This document shows positions 39,571 to 57,080 of a stretch of 64,000 nucleotides of DNA, in pieces; position 1 is the first letter of the stretch; the number at the start of each line of letters is the position of its first letter. The position numbers and the translations under genes were made by a program. A model generated the notes under the pieces. That model was not told the DNA's origin. It worked only from the letters and a program-made list of their open reading frames with translations, and ran no database searches. This DNA is from Urechis unicinctus. Taxonomy: Eukaryota; Annelida; Polychaeta; Xenopneusta; Urechidae. The DNA lies in NCBI GenBank assembly GCA_034190875.2, contig CM067344.1, forward strand, positions 69,303,527 to 69,367,526, in the 5' to 3' direction.

Positions 39571-42500
39571 GGCCAAAAGAGGCCGAAAGGGGGTAAATTC
39601 TGAGCCAACAGAAGCCATATCTAAACATTAGTGCATTTTGACAAAGACATTCGCAATTTTGTTATTTACACATAATCTTTTGTTTATATTGTTGAAATAG
39701 CACAAATATGATGTCAAAGAGTAATTTGTAACTATAGTAAGGGCGTGCCGTTGCTGCATACTGTACCACCCCAACCCAAACTCGCCTGGCGCACACATTT
39801 GACAGCGTCATCTGTGACCGCATGTGTATTTACGGCATTTAATTTTTCAGACACAATACTAATTAATGTGCTTGATGGTGTATCTATTTTCAAAAAAACC
39901 GATCAGATCAACATTCCTATGGAATTCCAATACTGGTTCACACGCAATATGTGTCAATTGTTATAATTAAATCAAATTAAAAATAGATGACATCACTCTG
40001 TCGCATTTGCATCTGTATAATTGGGATGCTGGGCTGCATATTGGCCGTTACTTTCGTATAGACCATCACCAAAATACAGCATGACAGTGGAATTTTATCA
40101 GCAAACAATCCGAAAGCGGTTCTAAGCTTAGCAAACATTTTAATAAATATTTCACGAGGGATGCTCCACTGCTATAGCAGGCTTCAAATTAAGATACCAA
40201 AACATGTAGGAACATAAATGGGCTGTCGCAATCGCCGACAGCTCATATATGTTTTCCTGAGTATCATCAGCTATTGCATTGAGGGGTTTGCATATATTCA
40301 CAGTTTATGCACACTTGCATCGATTTGATCGAGTACAAGCGCTAGAGAGCTTATCCGAACCAAGCGGTGACAGATGCAATTTGCATCCAACCCCACGCAT
40401 AAATTTTTTGATTATGACCTGCTTGTAGAAATTGGTGATCTGTTGGACTGACGAATGTAGTAGCAATATTCATTACTTTGAGGAAGAACTAACCCACAGT
40501 TCTCAATCGCTTTGCATGTTACATTGAGAATTCTGTCTGGTTCCTGAATGAGTGTATAGAGTAATCTTATTGAGATCATGATCTCATTTCATGACTTTGT
40601 ATTCTTACACGCGCTACCTCCCCGCGTTCTACCTAGATCATACAACCGAGCAGCTGTGAGTGTGTACTGCAGCACTTTAAACATTCCTGTTGTGCTTATG
40701 TCTATGTTTCAGCAATGTCTGTGTGAGCATCATTCATCTTCAAAATCGCACCCTATTTCAATGTGCACGTTATAATGACAATAGTCGTGTCGTTACTTCG
40801 TGCGGAGACACATGCATGAAAACCATGCTAGTTCCATAGACGCAGAAGTTTGTCGAGGTATATATATGTTTGCTACAAACGTAGTAAGAAAAGCATAAAT
40901 GTCGTTATTCAGCAAATCGATTAGCAAACGTATAGTCGCAGAAAAGTAATTCTTCATTTTATCAGATCAGATCTTCTAATTTACTTTACATAGTAACAAA
41001 AAGAAAATTATCTGTTCCATACAATATAGTTATCAGAGAGCATGGTTTCCTTCGCTGTGCCTGTCCGTGTGTTAGTATGGAGAAGGTGTGATCTTTAGTA
41101 TCCGCCTGATAGTAAGCCGAGACCAACTGACACTAATAATACAATTAACTGATTGTAATGAGCTCGGACTAGCACACATATAAGCATTCATGTATTCTGT
41201 TAATGTATGTTGACTCACATTAGCTTTGTATAATCCTTGTTATGTTTGCTTTTTTTAATATGACATTTTGCTGCTTAATGTGAGTGAATATCATTAAACG
41301 ATCAAACGTGGCCTCTGTTTGGGACACGAATATGCCAATTCTACTTTGAGCACGTCAATTGTCTATTCTGTGTAGCATATTCATAAAGAGTTGTCTAAGG
41401 TATAAACGAACCCAGGACGCTTGTTTGATTTTTGCCTTGGCTGGATATTTGGCTAGCCTGAATAATAAAGTTAATATAACACAACGAGGCAAGCAAACAG
41501 TACAATCCAATATCTAACATAAAGCTGTTTTTGTATTCCTAGGTTTGACAAGAAATATGATATAGTCGGCCTTGGTACGTGGAATACTGACTTTGGAATC
41601 TCCCTAAACTCCATGCAATCATAGTAATGAGGTCTCAAGTTCATTCATGGAGAATGTTGTTACATTTGAAGCACCAACGAAGAAGGAAATCCAAATGTGC
41701 AAAATTCATTTATAACACTGGATCATATTGGCGTCATTCCTATTATCAAAGTCGATAATAGCCGGTATATTATGTCAGACCAGTTTGCTCACATTAAAAG
41801 AGTTAGCTGTCAGTGCATAAAATACAGCAAATGAGTTCACTGATTCGTTGACTCACTGGTGCCTGTAAGACAGACATGACTGGTCTGTGGCGATAATGCA
41901 TTGAAATTACACTTTTAATGTTGTACACGAAGAAGAAAAATACACAAGAAAACAACCTCAAGTCAATGATTTCAAAAGTTATGCGAAGCGATGCTATGTG
42001 CAATTTGATAGGTACGTGATTCAGGTTAATTTAATATTCAACCAATATTGTACGCTGACGACCCATTATATGCAAACCACAATTGGTCGACAATTCAAAG
42101 TATCGGTTATCATAACACGTCATTGACTGCATCTTGGTATGTGGCCCGATCAAGTAACAGCTTCGGTGGGATATTACTTGAATTCTGTAATTAATGACAT
42201 GAGCTAAATCTGTGACTGTCTTTGCCGACACCTGTAGGTATCATGACAATATCACGAGTATGATTGCGTTTTCATACTTTCTGATTAATGTTTGATGTAC
42301 GGAGAAGATACGCTCTACTTATGTTCAATCGAATGGACATGCGAATTAGCAATTAATGCACACTATCTAATTCAGCATTTTATTGTTCATTCCAGGCCAC
42401 GTTTGCATGCTGTTCCCATACTGTCCCCATACTGTCCCTTTACTGTCCCCATTTCACACACCTGCAATGGCTGTATCTGCGGTAGGTATGTCGATTGTAA

Positions 42501-43534
42501 CATTAAATGACAGAAATAATTGAAACCGGATTACATGTGATATCAAGCGGCCTTTTTCTATGGAAGTGATAAATGTGTGCCTGCATGAAAACGCTATTTA
42601 AACCTGTCTGCTTATTCGTCACTTTGATCTCACAATCTGTAGATCCTGTGGATCATGAATGGTTATGGCTTTTAACTTTCCATGGCCGCCGTCCCATTTT
42701 TTATCCATGCATTTTATCCCATTGCTTCCTTTTCATCAGCAAGGACCTCTCTTTCACAGGCTCGAGTATGGCTTAATGAGCCATTTAGGATAAACAAGAT
42801 TTCTAGTGGCCAGTGGGATTGGCCATAAGAAGAAGTATCTATTTAAAAGATGCATTCCGGGAAAGCAATGAATGTAGATACATATACAGCGGAAATTTAA
42901 CCGGCTTTGTCCTGCGATATTATGCAAATCTCAACGAACCATATCCATTCATTTACCATGTGTAGCAAATAATTAAGTTAACCAGTTAAACTAACTTTTA
43001 AACAGATTGCCTGCTTCATGTAACAAATGTTAAATCACCGAACCTCGGATTGAGGGATGGTGTATAAACATTTATAGAATGCCAGAGCCACTGGTAACTG
43101 GTCGTTTCACGTAGCAACTGCTGTACCAACAAGACTCGATTCAGACAAATTTAAACCCGCTGCCCGGGCGGACAATATAGCAATTTTGATCTCAACAATC
43201 TTGACGTACTTGTTTACGTCTGCTTGTCAAAAGCAGCCACAAAAGCATCACCGGATTAGCAGCTCACATTGCTTTGATTGCATTCGTTGAGATTGTCATT
43301 CGGATCAAGGTTAAAAGCGTCGCGTTGCAACACTAATGTCAACCTAGATGTCTTTTGTAGTAAAGGAGGTGGAGGAATGGTCGTTTTTACTGTAGCCGGA
43401 CAGTATTCTCCTGATTGCATTGGAGGCAGCATCAGCTGCAGCATGCCTATAAAAAGCACAGAAGCGACATTCTTGTCAATGAATGCCTGCTTTACTATCA
43501 TTGTCATGCCTGCTTATTCATTATGGCAATATGA
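39571..43534. other. Gene-poor spacer
   Basis: No recognised gene. A small 11-bp tandem (CATACTGTCCC, about three units) lies near 42416-42452. The minus strand near 40434-40560 carries a partial match to the peptide pattern at 10440-10760. The start of the frame at 43278-43733 is ordinary sequence that runs into the microsatellite. Confidence 0.4.
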
Positions 43535-43608
43535 GCACATATATAAGCGTTTATATACACACATACAATATACGTACATATATATATGCATATATATATA
43601 TATATATA

Positions 43609-43682
<74 letters not shown>

Positions 43683-43969
43683 CACATATACATTTATACA
43701 TATATTTATATATATGTATATATATATATATAAATATATTGAAAGAAAGACATTTATATCAATATCTAGATATGTATATGTATTCATACATAAATATGTG
43801 CAAATATATATTTATATATATACATATCGATATACCTATATATATATATATATGGATATATACATAAATATACATTCAAATGAATATGAATATATATGTA
43901 TATATAAATGTAAACATGTATGTGTATATATATGTTTATAGATGTATATATGTATATATATACATAAAT

Positions 43970-44047
<78 letters not shown>

Positions 44048-44118
44048 AATGTGTGTGTATATATATGTTTATAGATGTAAATATGTATATATATATAAAT
44101 ATTTTATCTATATATATA

Positions 44119-44207
<89 letters not shown>

Positions 44208-44215
44208 GTATATAC
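43535..44215. repeat. Compound (TA)n / (GT)n microsatellite region
   Basis: Long TA runs with ATGTATATA interruptions, a (GT)n block at about 44008-44043, and further TA runs. Tyr/Ile and Cys/Val open frames across it on both strands are translations of the repeat. Confidence 0.97.
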
Positions 44216-47200
44216 TTGTTTTATACTTGGCATTACGGCTTTTGTCACAAAAGCATCACAATGAATTCTTGTGGTATACTCGCTTTTACTCTCAGCGGGG
44301 CTATTGTATACTGTTTAAATGTTTTTTTGTGTCGGACATGGATACACTGGCCACATAAACAGCAAGTGTTAGCTGAGTATCGTCCGGATCAGTTATCTGG
44401 GTAAGAACACATTATTGTCAATAACGTGAGCCTAAATATTGATACCTATTTCCCGGTGAGTGTTGTTGTGATGTCTTCACAGGGGGTCAGCCACTCATGA
44501 TAAAGACCGAGCATTCATGACTCACAGAACCCAGCTGAATCAAATGCCCTTTGTGAGATGTATAATTTACCACTGCAGTGGGAATTGCTAATTTTCTTTT
44601 ATCAAATGTTTCCCATTGCATATTGGGTTTATATATTGAACATATCGCGAGTGGTTCCTGGACTTATTCACTATAACAGATGCCCATGCCATGAATAGAT
44701 GCCATCCCCTTAGCCCATATTAATGCGGCGCAGTCACAAACAGTGACCTAGTTTGTATGCGAATTGTATTCATCGAGTGTTCTGCAGTACAAAAGAACGA
44801 ATGGTAATCCAATTTCGTGTAACCAAAGATGTCCATTAATGAAAGGATCAGCATCAGATGTGCGCCAGCTGAATCAATGTCTGGATTGACTGGCATTCTA
44901 ACACGCATGGCATCACGTGGCATATTCCTCGGCGATAATCAAGTTTTGTAGCAATTACAAATATAACAAATCCTGAGTATATGTGTGGTGATCACCGTTG
45001 TCAAGGCTAGTGACAGTATCCGCTGGATAAACTGCTTCAGAGGCTTCCGTGGCCCTTACGGACATTATTGCTGAGCAATATATAGAATCTCAAATAGCGC
45101 GGATTCACTCAAGCTTAAAACACACAGTCAACCGTACAGGTAGTACGTGTGCCTAGCTTACAAATCCTGACATTGTGTACTTCATATCGCTGCACAGATG
45201 AAAGCCGGCTGTGGTCAAATAGAAATCAGAAGCCACCATTGTATCATACAGCAAACTATCACAATTAGTTTCACTCTTTATAGTTAGTTTCACTCTTATA
45301 ATTACCAAACATCTGATAATTCGGTCATTTACTTTGGTTTACCCTTCAAAGTATCACGGAGTCCATTTCTACATCTTCCAGCATATTCACTGTAAAACAA
45401 ACTGTTGTTCCACAATTAGATTATACTTCTAGACACATAAACCAGGCACACTGAAATAATTGGCGCTAGAGATGTCGCCTAAAGTAGCTATAACCCCGCA
45501 CTGCCCCATATATAATGTAATTATCTAAGACAGGCAGCCTCTATATAGACCTTGAGCAGCAGCGATTCAAAGGCTCCTTCCTACAATGCATCGGTTACAA
45601 TTCTGTAGGCGACACGTTGTACCCGATAGCCGGAAAACAGCAAATGAACCGTAATTTTGCTTTGATCATCAACATGCTCTCTTTCAAGTTTCCATGATAT
45701 AGGGGGCGCATCTGTTTGTTTCCGTTTGGGATTCCATCGATACTGCGGTAAGATGGTCCTATGTGATTCAACAGGTAATTAATTTCATTTACTAGTTACA
45801 TAAGCTGACATAACGCATTCATATTCCATTTTATTTCCTTCACGTCCATTTTGTACGGCGTGTATCCTAAAGCTGTGCTTGTTGTCCGCCAGCTGTTGTC
45901 TGAGTCATGAAGGCGTGACGAGGAATACGATTGGCTCATTGACCAATGTATTGTCAGTTGGATGGATGGGTTACTCCTTGGATACGAGCTTTGGCTGGTA
46001 TGCTAATGAAGCGTAATACAGCTGCCACGCATCCCATTTCCCGCAATACTTGGGGAACTCTACATACGCTGAATGCGATGTTATATGTCACGTGACGCAA
46101 TACGCCTACGGGTCAGCAAGAATGCTTCTGTGATGTAATATGATGCAACTTGACGCCAAAGTCCGCAATATAGAGATAGCTGTATGACCTATTGCAGTAC
46201 TCACATGTTTTTGTTAAATTGATACTTACCTCAGAGCATAGAAAGGATAAGAACATTTGTCTCGGTATGCATTCACATATGCTGACATTTAGCAAAACAT
46301 TTTGTGCTTATTTCAGTTACATTACACCTAAACGATGGAGATTATTGATCTATATCTAAATATGGAGGATTGATAGTTAAATGATAAAAGCATTGGGGTC
46401 ACTCAACTGGGTGCCGAAAACAAGCTGGAAGTGTTATCAGTTACAACTTTGCATAGCGAAGGAGCAGAAGCTTAATGTTGAAATCCGAATAATTTAGTTT
46501 AATGATTTCTAATCGCCAAAAAAACCTTGTCCACCACGACTGACACTATCATCATATTGAATGGTACACCGAACATAAAACTATAACCGCTGTATATATG
46601 TGGTGATCGCTGTAAAATGATTCGTGCTGATTTTCATGATCCTTTGCGTCTGGCTTCCAATAAAGTGTTTTAATAACATGTCAACTTATCACTCCAATGT
46701 AAATATAATCAGCACCCGAGGCATCATTATGTAGACAGCTGGTAGAACAATCATCACTGTATGTGGGTGGCGGTCTCTGTCCCTTAATTGCCTGCTTATT
46801 GCCATGGACACTTTTTATCCGACTTCCATGAGAGAGGCCTTGAAGAGCTGTCAACCTGTTGCTTTATGTATATTTTACCAGCCTTAAGCGACAGAGTTAT
46901 GAATAGAAGTATCCGGTGTGTTCTGCCATTATTGCAGCAAACTATGTGTGCGCTCAGAGCGCTTATTGGCGCCAATGTACATAAAACAATTATGCGAAAT
47001 GTTCATTTTCAGCGAGAGGAATCGATAAAGATAGCTCTTGCAACTTTGAAACGCCATGCTATCTTCAAAAAACATCCTGTTACGCTCAAACTAGATGGCA
47101 TAGGCTATCGGTATACAACGGATTATCACTAGATGCACACGCACCGACCATATCTTGTTTAATGTATACAAACCGGGTGCACTTAAATCCTGCTTCAACC

Positions 47201-48339
47201 GGTCTGATCATAATGGAGGTATATGGGAGCCTTATCCCAGCAATATATCATCATGACAATTTCGATTACATGACATTAACGTCGTGGTAGGGTAGCAATA
47301 TTGAACTCATCTTCTGCACCAATTCTGTTGATACGATCATCTCTAATAGGGTCAACATGAGGTATTTGGTGATAATTGTAACATCTTAGTCATGTTATTT
47401 TTGTTCACAGCGAGTAACGTAGTTTTCATGTTTAACATGTAAATGCATGTGCTTTGTAAGATGCTTTTCATGATCAGATCAATCCGAAAAGAACAAAGTA
47501 ATTGTTTATGCTAGCAAATGTTTGATTGGGATGCTCTACGCACAAAGTAAATTATGAAATCGACGTGTTCGAGCATTGTATTAACACATTAAATATTTAT
47601 ACCAAATAGTTCCCCTTTCTGGAGAAACGGGAGTTTTATTGAATTTAGCGGACACGTCAATGAACGCAGATGTTGAACACAGTTGTCCGAAACTACTTAA
47701 TTAACTGGTTGTTGTAGACAAGAGCTAACAATCATATTGGTTAATTAATATTTTCAGCAGATTAAAAACAGAAATAAAAACGCGAAATCCAAGGAACTAC
47801 AATGTAACTAGGTCTGCTTTCCTGCGCATATTCATTCTCAATCTGGACTAAATTATATACGCTAGAGGTAGTGCTCTTTATCTATTGTAACAAAAGGAAA
47901 GGAAATGTTTACTGGTGGAGGACGGGATTCGTTCGCCGCACCTGTAAACCAATCCTACATACTCCAAAATTACCCTGTATATTATCAGCTATGTGCATGG
48001 ACCCCAGGACCCAAGAAATGATTTACGAAATCCGTCTATTATATTGATGCAAGCAAATGTAGGGAGCTGAATCATAGGCTGCATCTCGTGATATTATTCG
48101 ATCGCTCCAATATGCATCAACCTGTTTATGTAGTGGTTCTATGGTTATTGATGATAGCTATGGTCGATTTTCTTATACTTCTCCTCAATATATGCGTTGC
48201 GGGCGACACAAATAATCATGAACACGTTTGTACTGTCTTTGTAATTAAATATGAAAGTTATTTAATGCAGAATTAGTAATAACCCACTTTGTGCGTAGTT
48301 AAATTCCCAGGCTCCAGTTCAATTGAACAATATAATTGA
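44216..48339. other. Gene-poor spacer
   Basis: No recognised gene. The frame at 46788-47132 (plus, 114 residues) has no identifiable domain and no supported splice context. Short strings near 44980 and 46590 (GTGTGGTGATC / ATGTGGTGATC) hint at another old duplication. Confidence 0.4.
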
Positions 48340-48592
48340 TTTAGAGAGAAATTACAAAACTGTATAGAGAATTAAGAGAAGACACAGACAAGGTCATATG
48401 TCAGCTGAGGCACTTTAGTTAATTAGCTCGATGGACAAGCAATACTTGATGGCGGTCCACGTACCCTTTTATGCCCTAACTCTTGACCTAATGAAAGACA
48501 AATAGTCGAGGCCGACTGTATGCTACGTTGCTTGATATAACATAGGAAGGAAACAATCTTGCTGTATGATCACGGTCAGAACATTTTATATA

Positions 48593-48751
<159 letters not shown>

Positions 48752-50145
48752 TGAATGGACTGCTTGTAAGTCTACAAGACACAACAATTATATTTTAGCG
48801 ACTGTTATTGTGAACGAAGAAACTCGCTTGAACTAAGCGGTTACCTATATTGAGCGATTGCTCTATACACATACAATTAAAAGACCGTGTGCGACGACTT
48901 GCGAGAGGAGCAGACTTTCAACATTTCTAAGGATTTCTTCAGAGGTGTGGCATTCTATCACGCATCATCGAGTAAACGCTTCAACATAATCCAGATGATA
49001 AGTGTGTCATTTGACAATCCACATTGATTACGTGACAGGTGTTTGATCACCTCTGCTGCCCTGGCAAGCCTTATGATGCGAGGCCTATCCTGAGAGAAAA
49101 CATGTCGATTGTTATAACCCACTGCACTGAATATGCATAACAGAAGATAATTCCGAATCGATCCTAATGTCTTATCATGATTTGTCTGTAATCAATTATT
49201 CCGTGATGCTTCATTTACTTAAGCTAAATAATCTTACCCGTAATTTATCCACAGGAGACTGCAGAAAATATTTGCAGATACAAAACCGGAAGCGGTGAAA
49301 GCATAACATTCACACCAGTGTCATGCATATTTATAAGAATGTAGAATAATTATTCTTCAACAATTTTAGAAATATCAAGCCTTCGGTTTTCATTTCTACT
49401 GTATGTGACCATTGAAGATCACTTGCAGGAACTGTTCCTTAACAGTGGTACTAGGACAAGAAATTCTAAACTACTGAATTTCCGGGTCATCACAGACTGC
49501 AGTGTGCTTTGCTTTCCAGTCGAATACTTGGCACTAAGCTTGTTGTTGCCAAAATCGATTTCCATGATGAGTTTATACAGCCCTGGGCGTAGTGGTTGAT
49601 TGCTGATCGACTGTGGTGCATTCGGATATTTGAACGACCCGAAGGTTTTCAGTATCTTTCTATAACAACTAATTATAATGGCTTTGTTAAGCACGATACG
49701 ATATATGCAATATGTCAAACGGTAAAGTAATTACACATTCAGATGATGAAGCCGTGAGGCCAGACAACAGACCTTATAGTCGGATATATTGTCTTCACCG
49801 CACCACCAAAATAAAAACTTAGTCCGAGAGCCCAAGAGCAATTCTATTACCTACAGTATATATAGTGGTTAATTGCATAACAGTCCTTGTTGCTGGACAT
49901 ATGCTATTTGTGGCTCTTATTGCTTGACTTTAATAGGGTTTTGTGATTAGAAGTCAAGTAAGTGCCTTTGTGGTGCTTAAGATTTGTGTGCTGATCAGAT
50001 GCTAGGAAGTATCGGGAAGTAGTATTTGTCATTGCTATTTAATGGTATGCATTGTTATACGAACCATGTGGTCGGTAAACTTCAGATATGTCACTAACAA
50101 ATTTCACCATAAACACAATCAACATCGCCTTAAACCGGACATTAT

Positions 50146-50705
<560 letters not shown>

Positions 50706-53600
50706 AAAATCGATACAGCACTGCGTGAAAGAAATTATGTCAATGGCACAACGGTTGTGTCGATCTCGATGGTGTGTCGAGCAACAAACAATTATTATTT
50801 ATTTGCAATGGCTCGCTGCGTGGCATCTTGAGGGCGCTCGTTATAATTACCCATAAGCTACTTTGAGCGATAGGTTGCTCGTATATGGTGCATGGTTATA
50901 TGCATTCGTTAATCTGGTGCAAGCCATTGACAATAGCGAACCTGCGATAATAATGACGACAAATGCACGCGTCAAATGCAGCAATGATTTTTGCATCATA
51001 ATATGATATTCATGAAGTCATTTGCTTCAAAGGGCAACGTGATAGAGACAAGGATATAGCTACAAAACACCGATTGACGAATATTCATGAGGTTAGGAAG
51101 TGGGATGGTAAATGAGTTGATACAACACGAGAAGATCAAAGAAGCGACATTAATGTGCAAATCGGGAACATTATGCACCTTAAGCCCCATACCTCATATC
51201 ATCTATGTAATGACCTGTTATCTTGCTGTCGACTTGGTATGCAATTGGCTCTAGCGGGTTGATATATTTTATTCAGTAAAGCGTCATATGCGTAATTGTC
51301 CATTAATGCTGATGATGGTCACTTAGATACCAATGTTAATAGCGAATTTCGATAACCAGAGCCTGCACATCAAGCGACATATTCGTGCACTGACACGCCC
51401 ATGCATACACAGATACAATGCCAATAATCTTTGAAGTTGGGTCAAAAACCATACGTAATCAATGTTTAAAATAGCAGCGAACGTATTCTTATTGACCAAC
51501 TAAATATTTCTATTTCTGGGCAGGTAACCAAAATGTCATATTTTATCCATTTGAAATAAATCATATACAATTACCCGCACATTAAGCACTCACACGTTTG
51601 GCTGGTCTTGAGGCAATTCGTATAAAACCGAGTCCTACATTGCACAAAGCATTGCCATAGGCAAACCTAATATGCACAACGTCCAATGAACGTGTATGGT
51701 AAAGTGCATTAAATATGTCGAAGCAGTGAGTTGCATCACTGCGTATCATCCTGTAGCAACATCAACAAACCTGACTAAATATATCGAATAGAGGGCAGAC
51801 TACTGTTACACATGCTCTGAAGAACTATGAACTGCGACGACCTTGTAATTAACTTTGATTCGATAGTGTCATTTGACATAAATATGTGTACTCTATACTG
51901 CTTCCTCGATGTGGCTAGATTTCGTTCAGCTTGCGATCGAGTTTTTCGGCGCCATTTATCATACTCATGGGTATGAAACAGGCCTGCATTGTGAGCAAAT
52001 GAAATACTCAATTATTGAATTTCAAGGACATCAAACAGTGCAATGTGCTTCTGGTATGAATGTATCTGACACGTAGAAACTGTGTTATTGTTATAATAAT
52101 GCACCTCGACGACCAGCCAATACAACCAATTGATGGCAACGAAAACCCGTTTGTTGATTCAGCCTCCAGAACCATAAAATCACAAAAGCTAGTCAACCAA
52201 TTAACCAAAGTATCTTTTCGGACATCAGAGGAGAGTTTATCTAACGATTATGGTCTGTTAACGCGATAGTTGTTGATTATTAAGTGTCACATGGCAAATA
52301 TATTCTGATGCTGAACATGACCGTACCGGACACAAGGCCTTATTGTCTGACGCATGGTCATTGTCACAACACTGACATAAATCTCTGGCAGATTGGGCTG
52401 GCTTTGTTAAACGCACATACGTCCCTCTCGCCGACAGTGTGCGTCTGCGCCATTGCACCCATGCGCTTGTTGTTAGATCCAGTTTACTCATAGCGTTTAT
52501 CATTGTTTGTCTTAATAAGGTTTTGCAATACGTTAAGTTAGCGTTGATTTTGAGGTAGACGTTCTCGAGATGGAATCGTGTGACTGCTAATTTAACCCTT
52601 TGATGATCGCTCTCATTGGTATTGCTTTGCAGCAGAGTCATCTTCATCAGGAGTTGGTATACATATAACATTTTATTAAAGCGAATAAAACCATGTAGCC
52701 GAGCAGTTCTATCACACTAAACATTACCATCGGCGTATCAGAAAGTCACATCATTCATTAACATTGGCCTATGAGGATGCATGGTGCATCAGTCAGATTG
52801 ATCAAACTCTCGGAGTTATCAGTAAATCAGTTTGATTACATCATTTAACAGAGAAAAGATTAATTTGTTCAATCATTTACGCCGGTATATGTTGCGATAT
52901 ACCTCCTCGAAATTGCACTCCATTTAAAACGGTCCTACAGAACTGTGAGACAAAGCAATCCGCACCTACAACAAAGCAATAGCGCATGTAGTGTGGGGCA
53001 ACGTCCTTTTATTTGCTGCCAGAAGGAACCGCTTGTCATTGCTGCAAACCACTGCACATATCAAGCATTTGAATAGTGGCTTTAAGCATACGAAGGCTAT
53101 TCCGATGCATTGTGCCGTGTTATGTCGTATGGTCGGTGGATGTCACAAATGTGAAACATCTAAGACTTCAATCTTATTCCGGGCTTGCAACAATTCAACT
53201 GCTATGGCATTGTTAGGAAGCCATTTCCAAATATCCGTGCACCAAATCGGCTGGTGTTTATAGCTCTCTGGACTTTTGGGCACATGGGGGCCATCGTAGC
53301 CATATGCACGCTAATGGTATCGAATATGCAGTCAGTACGTCAGGCAGAATTCAATAGTACATGCCTATGGCATTATTCATACTAGCCCAGTAACTAGGGC
53401 GTGATTCGATTACGTGTCACTTAAAGTTTCGATGAGTCTCCAGAGACATGGCTTGAATTCAGTGACAAATATGTCAAACAACCATCAGTTATGATATTTG
53501 CACCACTGCAATTGCTTACCTACAAAGCGAGGCGGCATTGCCGTCAAGTTCAGGAACTAATAATCTAATCATGATACAAATACCGGCATAAAGTTGTACG

Positions 53601-54649
53601 GCTGCATCGCACAACTGTCTCGAAGTAGTTCAACATTGAAATTTACGGTATTTCTGACAAACGCATCAGGCAACGCATAATGTAACGATGGGTTCAATTC
53701 CAATTATTCCTTGGGTAAAATTGAAAAGTGATGACAATGCTATACAGAGACCAATAAGCAACATTACACCTTCCAACAGAGTCATAACGGCTGCTTGCTA
53801 ACACTTTCAGCGCTGAGGTTAGTGGAATATACCAGCAAACTTCCTGAGACATTACATTTTGGTGATATGTGGCAACAGGTACAAGGTGGATTGGGATGAG
53901 GCTCACACGAAACACTGTTGAAACATCATAAACACCAAAACATGCCTAATGATGTTTTATATTTTGCAACGTTTCCACGCCCCAATTATAAGATCCCCTT
54001 CTTGATAAAAGTGTAGATTCACGACAAAGCAAATTCGCCAGATAGCTTTTGAGTGACAAACCGCGTTGAAGCAAGCTACAGAAAAGCATCGGCTACATGA
54101 TGAAATCCTACCTCCGATTCCAACTGCTCATTTGCCTGTTATTAAGCATTCGTAATATTTAGCGTTGTAAAAATGCAAAATCGCTGGTGTAGCCCTTGTA
54201 ACCTGTATGCATGTTGAAACATTCCATCTCTATGTAACAGCTGTCTACCAACACCGTCATTAATGACTTCTAATTCGCTCAGTAAATACAACCAATTTGG
54301 TTCTTATGTGTGATGAAGGAGGGCAAGCTCACAAACCAATGACGCAGTTGCTGGTCATCTGCATCATGACATGCCTGTTTCGTTGTCATATGCTATACGT
54401 GCTATGGAAAGCACAATTGTTCTTGTAGGGATTAAGGTTTTGTCTTGCTAAATGACACCGAATTAGCGATGATAGTATAATTGGAGACTGCTTGCGCAAT
54501 TTTCATTTAATCCATGTATAACAATATGTCTTGTTATGCGATCTTGCCCTAGAGTAAAAGTCTTTTAACATAGCGTTCGTGACCTCATAATTGACCTCTT
54601 TGTATGAAGCAAAGCTCCCCAGGTACTGTATATATGGTAAAAACATATT
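53601..54649. other. Spacer between D2 copies
   Basis: No recognised gene or RNA. GGGTTCAATTCC near 53691 resembles a tRNA B box, but there is no matching A box or cloverleaf. Confidence 0.45.
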
Positions 54650-55511
54650 GCTTGAGTATAGTTACAAAAGGATGTGAACGAGGATACAGAAAATGTCACT
54701 TGTCTACTGGCTCGATGGGCCTGTAATAGTTCGTCCATTTCCTTTTATATCCTGATTCTTGACCATTTGGGGGACAAATAGTCAAAACTGAACGTCTTCT
54801 TTGTAGTTAAGAATAAAGTGGGGGGAATAATTTCTGTATGTTCACAGTCAGAGCATAGTATTCCCTGTCCCAGATGGTTTACATACCAAATATACCTAAT
54901 AGGTCAACCACTTTGTTGTCAAATTAAAACATATATGTGTTATATAAAACATTAAACCACAACTAGAGAAATCTCTCGCTTTAGTTCGCTTCACAAAATA
55001 TGTATATACACAGTTGGAAGCCCCGACCATTGCGACATTTATCCTGGATCCTAGTATTATGTTGGCCAGATGGTAAACATGAAACTCAAATAAATTGGAG
55101 CCGATCACAGCAAAACTACCTCTATCACAGCAGATGGAGAGTAGGAGAGCTTTATCCTCACTTGAGTGGTTTGATTGTATCGTGCTCTGTTTTAACGTTC
55201 TGTAAAAAAGCGTGTCATGTACACATATGGTGATTTGGTTGTATATTTATTAGAACTTACATCAACTGCACAAACACACAGTTGTATTTGTAGGTATCTG
55301 CATGTCCTCTTTTCTATGCTGCACAACCAACTGCCATAAAAAGTGTACGATCCCAGCAAGAAGACGAGCATAAACGGCCGTGTTCAAACACGTTTAAACA
55401 CACCAAATAATCTGCAAATAATTTACATGGAATCTGTTTTCAACCAGCTCGCTGAAAGCTATGACTGACCGATTTCAGACTGAAACAACAAACAGATGTA
55501 ACTGTTGAACA

Positions 55512-55715
55512 AACTCAGCACAGCACAGTCGCCTGCTGTAACGCCTATGGGACGCCTTTCACTAACCAGAACAGTCGCCTGCTGTAACAGTCATTATGGG
55601 ACGCCTTTCATTAACTAGCACAGTCGCTTGCTGTAACAGTCATTAAGAGACGCCGATCCCTAACTAGCACGGGCACCTGCTGTTGCAGTCATTACGGAAC
55701 GCCTATCCCTAACTA

Positions 55716-55717
<2 letters not shown>
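55512..55717. repeat. 49-bp tandem array, about four units
   Basis: Units begin CAGTCGCCTGCTGTAACAG, continue TCATTATGGGACGCC and end TAACTAGCA. The first unit is shortened. The array abuts the (TA)n tract directly. Confidence 0.9.

Positions 55718-57080
<1,363 letters not shown>

Noticed and set aside
43278..44358. Overlapping Tyr/Ile-rich frames
   Set aside because: They are translations of TA, TGTA and GT microsatellites.
53680..53710. tRNA gene suggested by GGGTTCAATTCC
   Set aside because: No A box at the right distance and no cloverleaf arms could be drawn.
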